Shown: positions 1 through 8,043 of the stretch, piece by piece | How positions within the stretch are numbered: position 1 is the first letter of the stretch | How the letters are laid out: every line of letters starts with the position of its first letter | From: an uncultured Mucispirillum sp. | GTDB lineage: Bacteria > Chrysiogenota > Deferribacteres > Deferribacterales > Mucispirillaceae | Assembly (NCBI GenBank): GCA_944324465.1 | Contig: CALUWI010000002.1 | Coordinates: 62,001-126,000 of the forward strand | DNA length: 64,000 nt | Direction: 5' to 3' | Translations under genes and position numbers: made by a program | Notes under the pieces: model-generated | Databases searched by the model: none | Told to the model about the DNA's origin: nothing | The model's input: the letters and a program-made list of their open reading frames with translations, nothing else

Positions 1-554
1 CTTCCCTTGGGCTTTTAACTGATGAAAATTTCAAAAAATTAAAAGATGCAGGTCTTGAAAGAGTACATAATAACCTTGAAACTTCTGAAAACTTTTTCTC
101 AAGTGTTTGCACAACCCATACTTTTGATGACAAGATAAATGCATTAAAGGCGGCTTTACAATCAGGACTTTCTGTATGCAGCGGCGGTATTATCGGACTT
201 GGCGAAAGTATGCAGGACAGGATTGATTTAGCTTTTTCATTAAAAGAATTAGGAATAAAATCTGTTCCTGTAAATATTTTATCTCCAGTAAAAGGCACAC
301 CTTATGAAAATAACAAGCCATTAAGTGAAGAAGAAATATTAAAAACTATATCTATATTCCGCTTTATTCTACCTGATGCTTTTATCCGACTTGCTGGCGG
401 CAGAGCGCTTTTATCAGATAAAGGGAAAAAAGCATTTCTATCTGGAGCTAATGCTGCCATAACCGGTGATATGCTTACAACTTACGGGATATCTGTAGAT
501 ACTGATATGCGGATTATAAAAGAAACTGGTTACATTGTGGAGCTGATAAAATGA
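1..554 (+). CDS. bioB: Biotin synthase, C-terminal part (cut by window start)
   Basis: Radical SAM enzyme that inserts sulfur into dethiobiotin, the last step of biotin synthesis. The open frame runs from base 3 without a start, so the N-terminus with the CxxxCxxC iron-sulfur motif lies outside the window. Visible family signatures are [16 protein letters not shown] and the BioB hallmark GGIIGLGES, followed by the usual [12 protein letters not shown] stretch. The stop codon TGA overlaps the ATG of bioD by four bases, so the two are translationally coupled. The call is secure despite truncation, because the retained half carries several BioB-specific motifs. Confidence 0.95.
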   Translation, partial: SLGLLTDENFKKLKDAGLERVHNNLETSENFFSSVCTTHTFDDKINALKAALQSGLSVCSGGIIGLGESMQDRIDLAFSLKELGIKSVPVNILSPVKGTPYENNKPLSEEEILKTISIFRFILPDAFIRLAGGRALLSDKGKKAFLSGANAAITGDMLTTYGISVDTDMRIIKETGYIVELIK

Positions 555-1222
555 GTAAATCAATATTTATTACAGGAACAGGCACAGATATTGGCAAAAC
601 ATATGTTTCTGCATTAATTATGAAACAAATGATAAATGAAAATATAAACGCCTGCTACTTTAAGCCTGTTTTAAGCGGTGCAGAAAATAAAGATGGTAAA
701 ATTTATGCAGGCGATATTGAATATGTAAAAGAAATAAGCGGCTTAAAAGAAGATACCAGCAATATGGGCTCTTTTATTTATGAATACCCTGCATCGCCTC
801 ATCTTTCTGCAAGACTTGAAAATAAACCCTTTAATATGGAAAAAGTAGTGCAGGACTATAAAAAACTTTCAGAAAAATATGAATATATTTTAATAGAAGG
901 TGCTGGCGGTATATTCTGCCCTTTTACTGATGATTTTAAGCCTGTTTATACAAAAGAAATTATAAAAACACTTAAGACTTCATGTATAATAGTAGCAAAT
1001 ACAGCTCTTGGAGCAATCAATGATGTTATGCTTTCTGTATATTATATGAGAGATAAGCAGATAGATATAAAAGGCATAATATTTAATGATTATAAAGACA
1101 GCCTGATAGAGCAGGAAAATATAAAATTTATTATAAAACATTCAAGGCTTAAACTGCTTGCAGTTGTAAAACATAAAGACAGCAGTATTAATGTAGACTT
1201 TAAAAGCATATTTGGAGAATAA
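551..1222 (+). CDS. bioD: Dethiobiotin synthetase
   Basis: Cytosolic ATP-dependent carboxylase that closes the ureido ring of 7,8-diaminopelargonate to give dethiobiotin. The P-loop GTGTDIGKT sits at residues 8-16, KPVLSG near residue 38 matches the substrate-binding KP.xSG motif, and [10 protein letters not shown] near residue 115 is the conserved switch motif. Length of 223 residues is normal. It overlaps bioB by ATGA and is followed directly by bioA, so the three form one operon for the last steps of the biotin pathway. Confidence 0.95.
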   Translation: MSKSIFITGTGTDIGKTYVSALIMKQMINENINACYFKPVLSGAENKDGKIYAGDIEYVKEISGLKEDTSNMGSFIYEYPASPHLSARLENKPFNMEKVVQDYKKLSEKYEYILIEGAGGIFCPFTDDFKPVYTKEIIKTLKTSCIIVANTALGAINDVMLSVYYMRDKQIDIKGIIFNDYKDSLIEQENIKFIIKHSRLKLLAVVKHKDSSINVDFKSIFGE

Positions 1223-1223
1223 A

Positions 1224-2579
1224 ATGGCACAGAATATATCACTTGAAGAAAAAGACTTAAAATATATATGGCATCCATGCTCTCAAATGAAAGACTATGA
1301 AAGTCTGGCTCCGATAATTATAGAAAAAGGAAAAGGTATATATTTATATGATATATACGGCAAAGAATATATTGATATAATAAGTTCCTGGTGGTGCAAC
1401 CTTTTAGGGCACTGTAATGATAAAATAAGCTCTGCAGTAAAAGAACAGCTTGATAGATTAGAACATGTAATATTTGCAAACTTTTCACACACTGGTGCAG
1501 TTAATTTAAGTGAAAAATTAGTTAATATTGCTCCAAAAGGACTAAATAAATGCAATTTTTCTGACAACGGCTCAGCAGCTGTTGAAAGTGCATTAAAAAT
1601 GAGCTTTCAATACCAATACCAAAGCGGTCATCCAGAAAAAAGAAGATTTATGTGCTTAAGTGAAGGATACCACGGGGAAACAATAGGTGCATTATCTGTT
1701 GGTGCTCTTGATTTATATGCTAAAATTTATGAGCCTATTTTAATAGATTCCATTAGAATTACTGCCCCAGACTGCTACAGATGCCCTTTTAATAAACACA
1801 GAGATTCATGCAGCACAGAATGTTTTATATATGCAGAAGCTGCCTTTGAAAAATACGGCAGAGAAACATGTGCCATTATATTAGAACCACTTTTACAGGG
1901 CAGTGCGGGTATGAGAATATATCCAAAAGAGTATCTTATTAAGTTGAGAGAAATATGCAATAAATACGGAGTTATTTTAATAGCTGATGAAATAGCAACA
2001 GGCTTTGGCAGAACTGGAAAAATGTTTGCCTTTGACCATGCTGGCATAAGCCCTGATATTATGTGTATATCAAAAGGGTTAACAGGCGGTTATATGCCTA
2101 TGTCTATCACTATAACAACTGATGAAATATACTATGCTTTTTATGATGACTATAATAAAGGCAAAGCATTTATGCACTCCCATACATACAGCGGCAACCC
2201 ATTAGGCTGTGCTGCAGCAAATGCAGTGCTTGATATTTTAAAGCATGATAAAGTAATAGAAAAAGCACAAATTACAGCAGAATATCTGCATAAAAAAATG
2301 ATAGAAAAATTTGCAGGTCATAAAAATATTGGCGAAGTCCGTCATATTGGTCTTATTAATGCTATGGAGCTTGTGGAAGATAAAAATAATAAAACACCTT
2401 TTAGTGCAGATAAACGCATGGGATACCATATATATAAAAAAGCACTTGAAAAGGGTTTGATATTAAGACCCCTTGGTAATGTACTTTACTTTAACCCAGC
2501 ATTAATTATTACACAAGAACAGCTTGATACTGCCATAGATATTGCATATAATGCCTTAATAAGTGTTCTTGGAGAGTAA
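1224..2579 (+). CDS. bioA: Adenosylmethionine-8-amino-7-oxononanoate aminotransferase
   Basis: PLP-dependent class III aminotransferase making 7,8-diaminopelargonate from KAPA, normally with S-adenosylmethionine as amino donor. Motifs: IWHPCSQMKDY near the N-terminus (typical of BioA), SSWWCNLLGH, GSAAVESALKM, YHGETIGALSVG, IADEIATGFGRTG with the PLP-binding Asp, and the lysine in CISKGLTGGY. The ATG at 1224 is chosen over an in-frame TTG at 1212 because the TTG lies on the Shine-Dalgarno GGAG (1214-1217). Last recognised enzyme of the bio operon; about 450 residues, the normal length. Confidence 0.95.
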   Translation: MAQNISLEEKDLKYIWHPCSQMKDYESLAPIIIEKGKGIYLYDIYGKEYIDIISSWWCNLLGHCNDKISSAVKEQLDRLEHVIFANFSHTGAVNLSEKLVNIAPKGLNKCNFSDNGSAAVESALKMSFQYQYQSGHPEKRRFMCLSEGYHGETIGALSVGALDLYAKIYEPILIDSIRITAPDCYRCPFNKHRDSCSTECFIYAEAAFEKYGRETCAIILEPLLQGSAGMRIYPKEYLIKLREICNKYGVILIADEIATGFGRTGKMFAFDHAGISPDIMCISKGLTGGYMPMSITITTDEIYYAFYDDYNKGKAFMHSHTYSGNPLGCAAANAVLDILKHDKVIEKAQITAEYLHKKMIEKFAGHKNIGEVRHIGLINAMELVEDKNNKTPFSADKRMGYHIYKKALEKGLILRPLGNVLYFNPALIITQEQLDTAIDIAYNALISVLGE

Positions 2580-2580
2580 A

Positions 2581-2742
2581 ATGCAAAAGTGCAGCAGCAA
2601 TGCATATAAGGAAAAGGATAAAAATAATCAGAAAAAACAAGATAAAAAAGTAATCTGTGATGGCTTTTCCTGCAAAGTGATAAGTGATGATAAAAATATA
2701 AAAAGTGATAAAAACATAATGATAGATTTAGGCATAAAATAA
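2581..2742 (+). CDS. Small Cys/Lys-rich ORF behind bioA (53 aa)
   Basis: I do not recognise this ORF. It begins with ATG two bases after the bioA stop and has GGAGAG (2571-2576) at proper distance, so it would be translated as the next operon cistron. The product is very lysine-rich, polar, without signal peptide or membrane segment, and has three cysteines (residues 4, 26 and 31), two of them in CDGFSC. It ends 57 bases before a strong terminator hairpin. It could be a small metal- or thiol-linked protein, or a chance ORF in the operon's 3' end; coding status is uncertain. Confidence 0.4.
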   Translation: MQKCSSNAYKEKDKNNQKKQDKKVICDGFSCKVISDDKNIKSDKNIMIDLGIK

Positions 2743-2798
2743 TAATTATTATAATAAGAATGAATATACTAAAACTAATCATATACCTGTAAATAAAA

Positions 2799-2836
2799 AA
2801 AACTGGTAAAATTTTACATTCTACCAGTTTTATTTT
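2799..2836. terminator. Bidirectional terminator hairpin
   Basis: Perfect 10-base inverted repeat AAAACTGGTA (2799-2808) / TACCAGTTTT (2822-2831) with T-rich tails on both strands. It separates the rightward bio operon from the leftward lipoprotein gene and can serve both. Confidence 0.8.
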
Positions 2837-2862
2837 TATGTAATAATATTAATTATTAAATA

Positions 2863-3471
2863 TTATTTAGCTTCTTCAGCTGCTGCATTATCTGATGCTG
2901 TATTATCAGCTTTTGCTTCTTCTGATTTAGCAGGTAACTCTGGAGCTTTTCTTGCTTCAAATTTACTTACTGCAATTTCTTCTTTTGAATTTATACTGTT
3001 TTCATAAGCTCTTATACTAAAATCATGAGTATAATATTCTCTTGTTTCAAGATTTTTTGCTGTAACTCTTGCTATACCATAGTATGTTCTATATTCATAC
3101 GGTATATTTCTATTAAATGAAAATGCATATGAACCAGTTTCTCCTCTATATATTATGTTGTTGTAACTTGGATTATTTCCATTAACTAAAAAATATTTAT
3201 TATGACCATCTGCAATAGGGTCATCATAAAATTCTATTGTAACACTTGTATCCGAACTACAACTTAAATCATATATTTGCATATTTGGGAATGTTCCTGA
3301 TACACTGTCGTTTTTACCCAGCTCTATAGTATAATCAAAATTATCATTACATCCCATATTGTAAAAAGAACTTACTGGAATATCATCGCTAGTAATAGTT
3401 GTACTTTCTTCTGCACAGCCTGTTGCAAATAATGCAACTAATCCAATTAATAAAACACTTATTTTTCTCAT
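2863..3471 (-). CDS. Hypothetical lipoprotein (intact copy of a duplicated pair)
   Basis: No known family recognised. The 202-residue product starts with a lipoprotein signal peptide whose lipobox is FATGC, with Cys at residue 19, so it should be lipid-anchored in the envelope. The mature part is a single domain of about 135 residues rich in beta-forming and aromatic residues, followed by an Ala/Glu/Lys-rich low-complexity tail from about residue 165. ATG is preceded by GGAGG. A second, decayed copy lies at 4037-4605 with the proline-rich repeat gene between them, suggesting a local duplication. Function unknown; the fold could be an immunoglobulin-like or adhesive envelope domain, but that is a guess. 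Confidence 0.75.
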   Translation of the reverse strand: MRKISVLLIGLVALFATGCAEESTTITSDDIPVSSFYNMGCNDNFDYTIELGKNDSVSGTFPNMQIYDLSCSSDTSVTIEFYDDPIADGHNKYFLVNGNNPSYNNIIYRGETGSYAFSFNRNIPYEYRTYYGIARVTAKNLETREYYTHDFSIRAYENSINSKEEIAVSKFEARKAPELPAKSEEAKADNTASDNAAAEEAK

Positions 3472-3501
3472 TATTCCTCCAAAATGTATATATAAATTTC
3501 C

Positions 3502-3858
3502 CTATCGTCTTGGTGGTGGCGGTGGTGCCGGCCTTACCTGTATATTGTATGCAGGTTCTTGTCTTGGTGGTGGCGGCGGTGCCGGTCTTACCTGTATATT
3601 ATAAGCAGGCTCCTGCCTTGGTGGTGGTGCTGGACGCCTATCCACATCTCTCCTAGGTGGTGGTGGCGGTGCTGGTCGCCTGTCCACATCCCTTCTAGGT
3701 GGTGGCGGCGGTGCTGGCCTGACTTGTATATTATAAGCAGGGTATTGTGCTACCTGATGTATAATATATGCATCACCTTTGCCTTCATTTACAGGATAAG
3801 CATAAGCAACAGAAGTTACAAACAATAACATAGAAAAAATAAAAAAGACATTTCTCAT
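3502..3858 (-). CDS. Secreted proline-rich tandem-repeat protein
   Basis: A 118-residue protein with a clear Sec signal peptide (about residues 1-20, cleavage after SVAYA). The mature protein is almost wholly repeats: three copies of a unit PAYNIQVRPAPPPPPR and two of RDVDRRPAPPPPPR, plus one shortened PAPPPRQE. Pro/Arg/Pro composition gives an extended, positively charged chain likely to lie in the periplasm or span the cell wall. The DNA repeats are locally GC-rich compared with the surroundings. No enzymatic domain is visible. It sits 30 bases downstream of the intact lipoprotein's start, in the same orientation, between the two paralogous lipoproteins. Function unknown. Confidence 0.7.
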   Translation of the reverse strand: MRNVFFIFSMLLFVTSVAYAYPVNEGKGDAYIIHQVAQYPAYNIQVRPAPPPPPRRDVDRRPAPPPPPRRDVDRRPAPPPRQEPAYNIQVRPAPPPPPRQEPAYNIQVRPAPPPPPRR

Positions 3859-3980
3859 GGTTCACTCCTATCAAATTACATATACACTACTATACATTTT
3901 ATTTATTTATATAGCCATTATTAACAATATAGTATATATTCATATAAAATACAAGATAAAAATAGTATTCTTAATAAAAA

Positions 3981-4011
3981 TACCAGTAAAAGTATTTATT
4001 TTACAGGTTTT
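3981..4011 (-). terminator. Terminator-like hairpin after the decayed lipoprotein
   Basis: On the minus strand CCTGTAAAA pairs with TTTTACTGG (one T-T mismatch) and is followed by a T-rich run. It resembles the hairpin after the intact lipoprotein at 2799-2836, so the duplicated unit appears to have included its terminator. Confidence 0.55.
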
Positions 4012-4036
4012 ATGTAATACTATGAATGAGTAAATA

Positions 4037-4605
4037 CTATTTTACTTCTGACTTTAATTTTGGAGCAGTTCTTTCTTCAAATATACTTACTGTACTGCCG
4101 CTTCTTCTTTTGAATTTACGCTGTTATCAAATGCTCTTATATCAAAATCGTAATAATAATATTCTCTTGTTTCAAGGTTTAAAGCTGTTACCCTTGCTGT
4201 ACCAAAATATGTACCTCGTTCATAAAGCATATCATGATTAAATGAAAATCTGTATGAACTGGAAGTGCCTCTGTATATTATATTTTTATAACTGGGATTT
4301 TGTTCATTTATTAAGAAAAATTTATAATGGTCCTTAAAACCATTATCATAAAAATCTACAGTAACACGAGTATCTGAATTACAGCTTAAATTATGAATAA
4401 TCACATTTGGATAAGTACCCGACACACTTTGATTTTTACCAAGCCATATAGTGCCTGTGCTGTCAAAATCATCACTGCAGCCCATATGCTTAAAAGAACT
4501 TACTAAAATATCTTCACGAGTAATATCTTTAGGTGTGCTTTCTTCTGCTCATCCTGTTATAAATAATGCAGCTAAGCCTATTAATATAACACTAATTTTT
4601 TTCAT
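4037..4605 (-). pseudogene. Decayed paralogue of the 2863-3471 lipoprotein
   Basis: Reading from the ATG at 4605 (preceded by GGAGG) gives a signal peptide nearly identical to the intact copy, MKKISVILIGLAALFITG, but codon 19, the lipobox cysteine of the paralogue, is TGA (4549-4551). The frame then continues open with strong similarity (CSDDFD, TRVTVDFYD, NPSYKNIIYRGT, ALNLETREYY, NSVNSKEEAAV). Near the C-terminus a five-base duplication (CAGTA repeated, near 4085-4095) shifts the frame; correcting it restores SIFEERTAPKLKSEVK and a stop at 4037-4039. Two independent lesions make a non-functional copy most likely. The ORF beginning at 4485 is only its middle piece. Confidence 0.85.
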
Positions 4606-4925
4606 AACCCCTCCAAAAGTGCTGTATTAAATAGTTAGCATTGAAATATGGTATTAAATGACTGCTTTTATAATATCCTGTGGTGTTGTACTATATACAT
4701 TATTACATACACTGTCTAAAACAGCTTATTTTATTGTATATAAATTTATTCTGTCAGTACAAAAATTTTGTATATACAATAAAAGCTGAAAAATATAAAA
4801 AAAGAAAAGTAATATTATTTTTCATATACTATTTATATACACAGCTGCATAGCTATAATTTTATAAATAAATATTAGCAGTAATAAAAATATTAAATATA
4901 TATTAATTATACTTTTAATATTATA
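4606..4925. other. AT-rich intergenic region without recognisable gene
   Basis: About 320 bases holding the upstream region of the decayed lipoprotein and the 3' flank of the sdhE gene. Short ORFs here are low-complexity Ile/Tyr/Lys and not credible. No RNA gene, repeat or clear terminator seen. Confidence 0.6.
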
Positions 4926-5222
4926 CTATATTATTGCTTCCCCTTTTTCCTGCAGTTCTTTTGCATATACTTCTATTTCTTTGCATATTTCATAGTCATA
5001 TAAATTTTTTAAATCTTCTGCTGATTTTGTACCCATTATTAAGTCAAACATATCATTATCATACATTTTTGTAAGCAGTTCATTTAATCTGACTAATTTT
5101 TCATCGCTGTAATTATCTTTTACCTTTTCAGCAATAAATCTTTTCATTAGCACTTCATTTTCAAGAATTGCCCTTCTTGCACACTGGAAATATGCTTTTT
5201 TATAAAGTGGATTTTCACTCAT
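4926..5222 (-). CDS. sdhE: SdhE-like FAD assembly factor
   Basis: A 98-residue protein matching the SdhE/SDHAF2 (YgfY) pattern: CARRAILENEVLMKRF corresponds to the family's RRGxxELD helix, then YSDEKLVRLNELL and DNDMFDLIMG correspond to the LSDxE...LLECxDPDLFxWLMG core. Known members promote covalent FAD attachment to succinate dehydrogenase or fumarate reductase flavoproteins. The conserved RG dipeptide of RGxxE reads RA here. It lies five bases after the korC stop at the end of the 2-oxoglutarate:ferredoxin oxidoreductase operon, an apt place for a TCA-cycle assembly factor. No sdh genes are in the window. Family call is by motif pattern only. Confidence 0.7.
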   Translation of the reverse strand: MSENPLYKKAYFQCARRAILENEVLMKRFIAEKVKDNYSDEKLVRLNELLTKMYDNDMFDLIMGTKSAEDLKNLYDYEICKEIEVYAKELQEKGEAII

Positions 5223-5227
5223 TTATA

Positions 5228-5773
5228 TTATTCTCCCAATGCTTTTTTTGCCAGTTCTATGCCTATATTATATGCTTTTTTATTATTTTCAGCAGCACGA
5301 GCTGGGAAGTTATTTACAATTACATCTAAAAGCCACTCATGTTTTACAATAGAGCATATTTCATTTACTGCTCCAAGTATTGCAATATTTGCAGATACTG
5401 CACTTCCTAATTCTTTTGAAACAGCAGCAATTACAGGCACATCATAAGTTTTATGTTTTTTATTGTCATATTCATGCACCATTGTAGTATCTACAATCAC
5501 TACTGCATTATCTTTTAAATCAACTGCATATTTATTATATGCTTCCTGTGTTAATGATATAACTATATCAGGGCTTACTATTTTAGGATAATTTATTTCA
5601 TCATCACTAATAATTACTTCTGCTTTGCTTGCTCCGCCTCTTGCTTCTGGACCGTATGACTGGCTCTGCACTGCATTTTTACCGCCTTTTATAGCTGCAG
5701 CCTGAGCAAGTAAAATACCTGCTGTAATAATACCCTGACCGCCAGAGCCTGAAAATCTAATATCATATCTCAT
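5228..5773 (-). CDS. korC: 2-oxoglutarate:ferredoxin oxidoreductase, gamma subunit
   Basis: Catalytic gamma domain of the 2-oxoacid:acceptor oxidoreductase family (181 residues). The N-terminus carries FSGSGGQGIITAG, the glycine-rich motif of this family, and SYGPEARGGASKAEV is the conserved second motif. Its ATG overlaps the korB stop by one base. With the other kor subunits it oxidatively decarboxylates 2-oxoglutarate to succinyl-CoA, reducing ferredoxin, or runs in reverse in anaerobes. Pyruvate-specific relatives are possible, but the D-A-B-C gene order and subunit sizes favour Kor/Oor. Confidence 0.9.
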   Translation of the reverse strand: MRYDIRFSGSGGQGIITAGILLAQAAAIKGGKNAVQSQSYGPEARGGASKAEVIISDDEINYPKIVSPDIVISLTQEAYNKYAVDLKDNAVVIVDTTMVHEYDNKKHKTYDVPVIAAVSKELGSAVSANIAILGAVNEICSIVKHEWLLDVIVNNFPARAAENNKKAYNIGIELAKKALGE

Positions 5774-6600
5774 TATTTACCTCCCTGCTCCAGCGTAAAA
5801 CCAGTAACTTTATCATAATTTTCCACATATTCATTTTTACTTGTATCTTGATGCAGAATACCGGTAATAAACTTGCCTTCTAATTCTTCTGCACTCATAT
5901 TCTCTGCCATTTTTGCTGTAACTGCATGTTCTTTCTGCCATAAAAGCATACTGGCAGGTGTTTTTTGATTATTTTTTCTTCCAAAGCCTGTTGGGCATCC
6001 TGTAATAATTTCTACAACAGAAAGACCTTTATGAGAAAATGCTTCTTTAAAAAGTTTTTCCATAGGCAGAGCATGGTATGATGTACTTCTTCCAACAAAT
6101 GTTGCACCAGCTGCTATTGCCAGCTTACATAAATCAAAATCAGGCTCAAGCATACCAAAAGGTGCTGTTGTTGCCTTCGCCCCTGCTGGTGTAGTTGGAG
6201 AATACTGACCACCTGTCATACCGTATATGTTATTGTTAAAGATGATTACTGTCATATCAATATTTCTTCTGCATGCATGTATAAAATGGTTGCCGCCAAT
6301 AGCACTCATATCGCCATCGCCCCCAAGAGCCACTATTTTTAATGCAGGGTTTGCAAGTTTTATACCTGTTGCAAAAGCAAGACTTCTGCCGTGAGTTGTA
6401 TGCAGTGTATTAAAATCAAGATAGCCAGGCAGACGGCTTGCACATCCTATACCTGAAGCAATAACTGTTTCATCTTTACTCCACCCCATATCAGCTATTG
6501 CCCTAATCATAGATTTCATAATTATTCCATAGCCGCATCCTGGGCACCATATATGCGGCAGCCTGCCTTTTCTAATATATTCTTCATAATTATAAGCCAT
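5773..6600 (-). CDS. korB: 2-oxoglutarate:ferredoxin oxidoreductase, beta subunit
   Basis: Thiamine-diphosphate-binding subunit of 275 residues. WCPGCGYGI near residue 18 is the start of the TPP domain, GGDGDMSAIGGNHF and FNNNIYGMTGGQYSPTT give the GDG...N Mg-TPP motif, and SGIGCASRLPGY is typical for the family. It lies between korA and korC with one-base overlaps on both sides, so stoichiometric translation is likely. Cytosolic, working as part of the four-subunit complex with the ferredoxin-like KorD. Confidence 0.92.
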   Translation of the reverse strand: MAYNYEEYIRKGRLPHIWCPGCGYGIIMKSMIRAIADMGWSKDETVIASGIGCASRLPGYLDFNTLHTTHGRSLAFATGIKLANPALKIVALGGDGDMSAIGGNHFIHACRRNIDMTVIIFNNNIYGMTGGQYSPTTPAGAKATTAPFGMLEPDFDLCKLAIAAGATFVGRSTSYHALPMEKLFKEAFSHKGLSVVEIITGCPTGFGRKNNQKTPASMLLWQKEHAVTAKMAENMSAEELEGKFITGILHQDTSKNEYVENYDKVTGFTLEQGGK

Positions 6601-7727
6601 TACATCGCCTCCACTGCTTTTTCTATTTGTGCAGGTGAGATAGGCTCACTATCTACCCTGTATATATGTTCTACCTTACATCTGCCACCAACTGCCCTGC
6701 TTACTTCTCTGACAGTCTGGCCAAGGCTTAATTCAGGCACTAAAAATCCTTTGACTTTTCCTGCATATTTAAGAATATCTTTATCTGGGAAAGGCCAGAT
6801 AGTTAATGGTTTTAAAAGACCTGCTTTTATGCCTTTTTTCCTTAAATTAAGCACTGCATCTTTTGCCGCTCTTGCAGAACTGCCAAAAGCAAAAATAATA
6901 TATTCTGCATCATCGCAGTGAAAATGTTCTGTTAATACAATATCATCATAATTATCTTCTACTTTTGATAAAAGCCTTTCTTCCTGTATACCTATTAACT
7001 TAGAATTATTTGTTGGAAAGCCGTATTCATCATGGTTTAAACCTGTTACATGATAGCGGTAGCCTTTACCAAATGGTGCAAGTGGAGAAACTATCCTGCT
7101 GTTATCATAAGGTTTGTATTCTTCTGTACTACATGTTGGCATCATTCTATCTATTACTTCTAATTCCCCTTTTGCAGGAATTTCTATTGCTTCTCTCATG
7201 TGTCCTATAATTTCATCTGATAATATAATTACAGGCATACGGTATTTTTCTGCCAAATTAAATGCTCTTACAGTCTGGCTGAACTGCTCATAAACTGTTG
7301 ACGGAGTAAGAGCAATACATGGATGGTCCCCATGAGTGCCCCAGCGGGCCTGCATAATATCTGACTGTCCAGGACCTGTTGGAGTACCTGTTGAAGGGCC
7401 GCCTCGCATAACATTTAAAACTACACATGGCACTTCTGCCATATAGCCGTATCCTAAATTTTCTAATTTTAATGACATACCAGGACCGCTTGTAGCAGTA
7501 AGTGATTTCGCACCAGCAAGGGATGCACCAATAACTGCAGCCATTGCACTAATTTCATCTTCCATTTGAATAAATCTGCCGCCGTGAGATGGAAGCCATG
7601 CAGCAAGACGCTCTGCAACTTCTGTTGACGGGGTAATAGGATAGCCTGCAAAAAACTTACAGCCTGCATATAATGCACCTAATGCAACAGCATCGTTGCC
7701 TTGTAAAAATTTACGCTCTCTTTCCAT
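6600..7727 (-). CDS. korA: 2-oxoglutarate:ferredoxin oxidoreductase, alpha subunit
   Basis: 375-residue alpha subunit, comprising the pyrimidine-binding domain and domain II of the family. Visible motifs: GCKFFAGYPITPSTE (conserved YPITPSTE), QMEDEISAMAAVIGAS with the catalytic-region Glu, TSGPGMSLKLENLGYG, and MRGGPSTGTPT. The C-terminal half has LVPELSLGQ, typical of KorA. It starts one base after korD. Length and order match OorA/KorA of epsilonproteobacteria and Deferribacterota rather than the fused pyruvate enzyme. Confidence 0.93.
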   Translation of the reverse strand: MERERKFLQGNDAVALGALYAGCKFFAGYPITPSTEVAERLAAWLPSHGGRFIQMEDEISAMAAVIGASLAGAKSLTATSGPGMSLKLENLGYGYMAEVPCVVLNVMRGGPSTGTPTGPGQSDIMQARWGTHGDHPCIALTPSTVYEQFSQTVRAFNLAEKYRMPVIILSDEIIGHMREAIEIPAKGELEVIDRMMPTCSTEEYKPYDNSRIVSPLAPFGKGYRYHVTGLNHDEYGFPTNNSKLIGIQEERLLSKVEDNYDDIVLTEHFHCDDAEYIIFAFGSSARAAKDAVLNLRKKGIKAGLLKPLTIWPFPDKDILKYAGKVKGFLVPELSLGQTVREVSRAVGGRCKVEHIYRVDSEPISPAQIEKAVEAM

Positions 7728-7728
7728 A

Positions 7729-7920
7729 CTATAACCTCGTTACTTCTATTGCAAAATCAGGACATCTTAACTCGCACTGCATACAAGCCGTGCATTTTTC
7801 TATATCTGCAACATGTACTTTAAAATCCTGCATATCAAGTACCTGTACAGGACAAAGCACAACGCATATTTCGCAGCCTTTGCATCTTTCTTTATGTATT
7901 TTTATTTCACTTTTTGCCAT
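7729..7920 (-). CDS. korD: 2-oxoglutarate:ferredoxin oxidoreductase, ferredoxin-like delta subunit
   Basis: Small 63-residue bacterial ferredoxin with two 4Fe-4S motifs: CKGCEICVVLCP and CTACMQCELRCP. It carries electrons between KorAB and free ferredoxin. First gene of the korDABC-sdhE operon, with a good promoter 41-68 bases upstream. Confidence 0.93.
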   Translation of the reverse strand: MAKSEIKIHKERCKGCEICVVLCPVQVLDMQDFKVHVADIEKCTACMQCELRCPDFAIEVTRL

Positions 7921-7960
7921 AGCACAACCTCATATTTTAAAAATAGATATGCTTTTTTCT

Positions 7961-7988
7961 ATTATATTCTTTTTTAAACTTTTGTAAA
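7961..7988 (-). promoter_or_regulatory. Sigma-70-type promoter of korDABC-sdhE
   Basis: On the minus strand TTTACA (7983-7988) and a perfect TATAAT (7961-7966) are separated by 16 bases, 41 bases upstream of the korD start. Confidence 0.65.
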
Positions 7989-8043
7989 GTAAGTAGTGGA
8001 TAAAAAACAACAAAAATCAGTTATTTATTGCACAAAAAATACA

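Noticed and set aside
3399-3828. Two overlapping plus-strand ORFs opposite the proline-rich gene
   Set aside because: They are antisense shadows of GC-rich Pro/Arg repeats (runs of Trp/Arg or Val/Leu/Pro); the minus-strand frame has a signal peptide and clean repeats.
4549-4551. TGA read as selenocysteine in the lipobox
   Set aside because: A second frame lesion lies downstream in the same copy, TGA serves as a stop elsewhere (bioB, the thioredoxin at 45069), and no SECIS-like structure was recognised.
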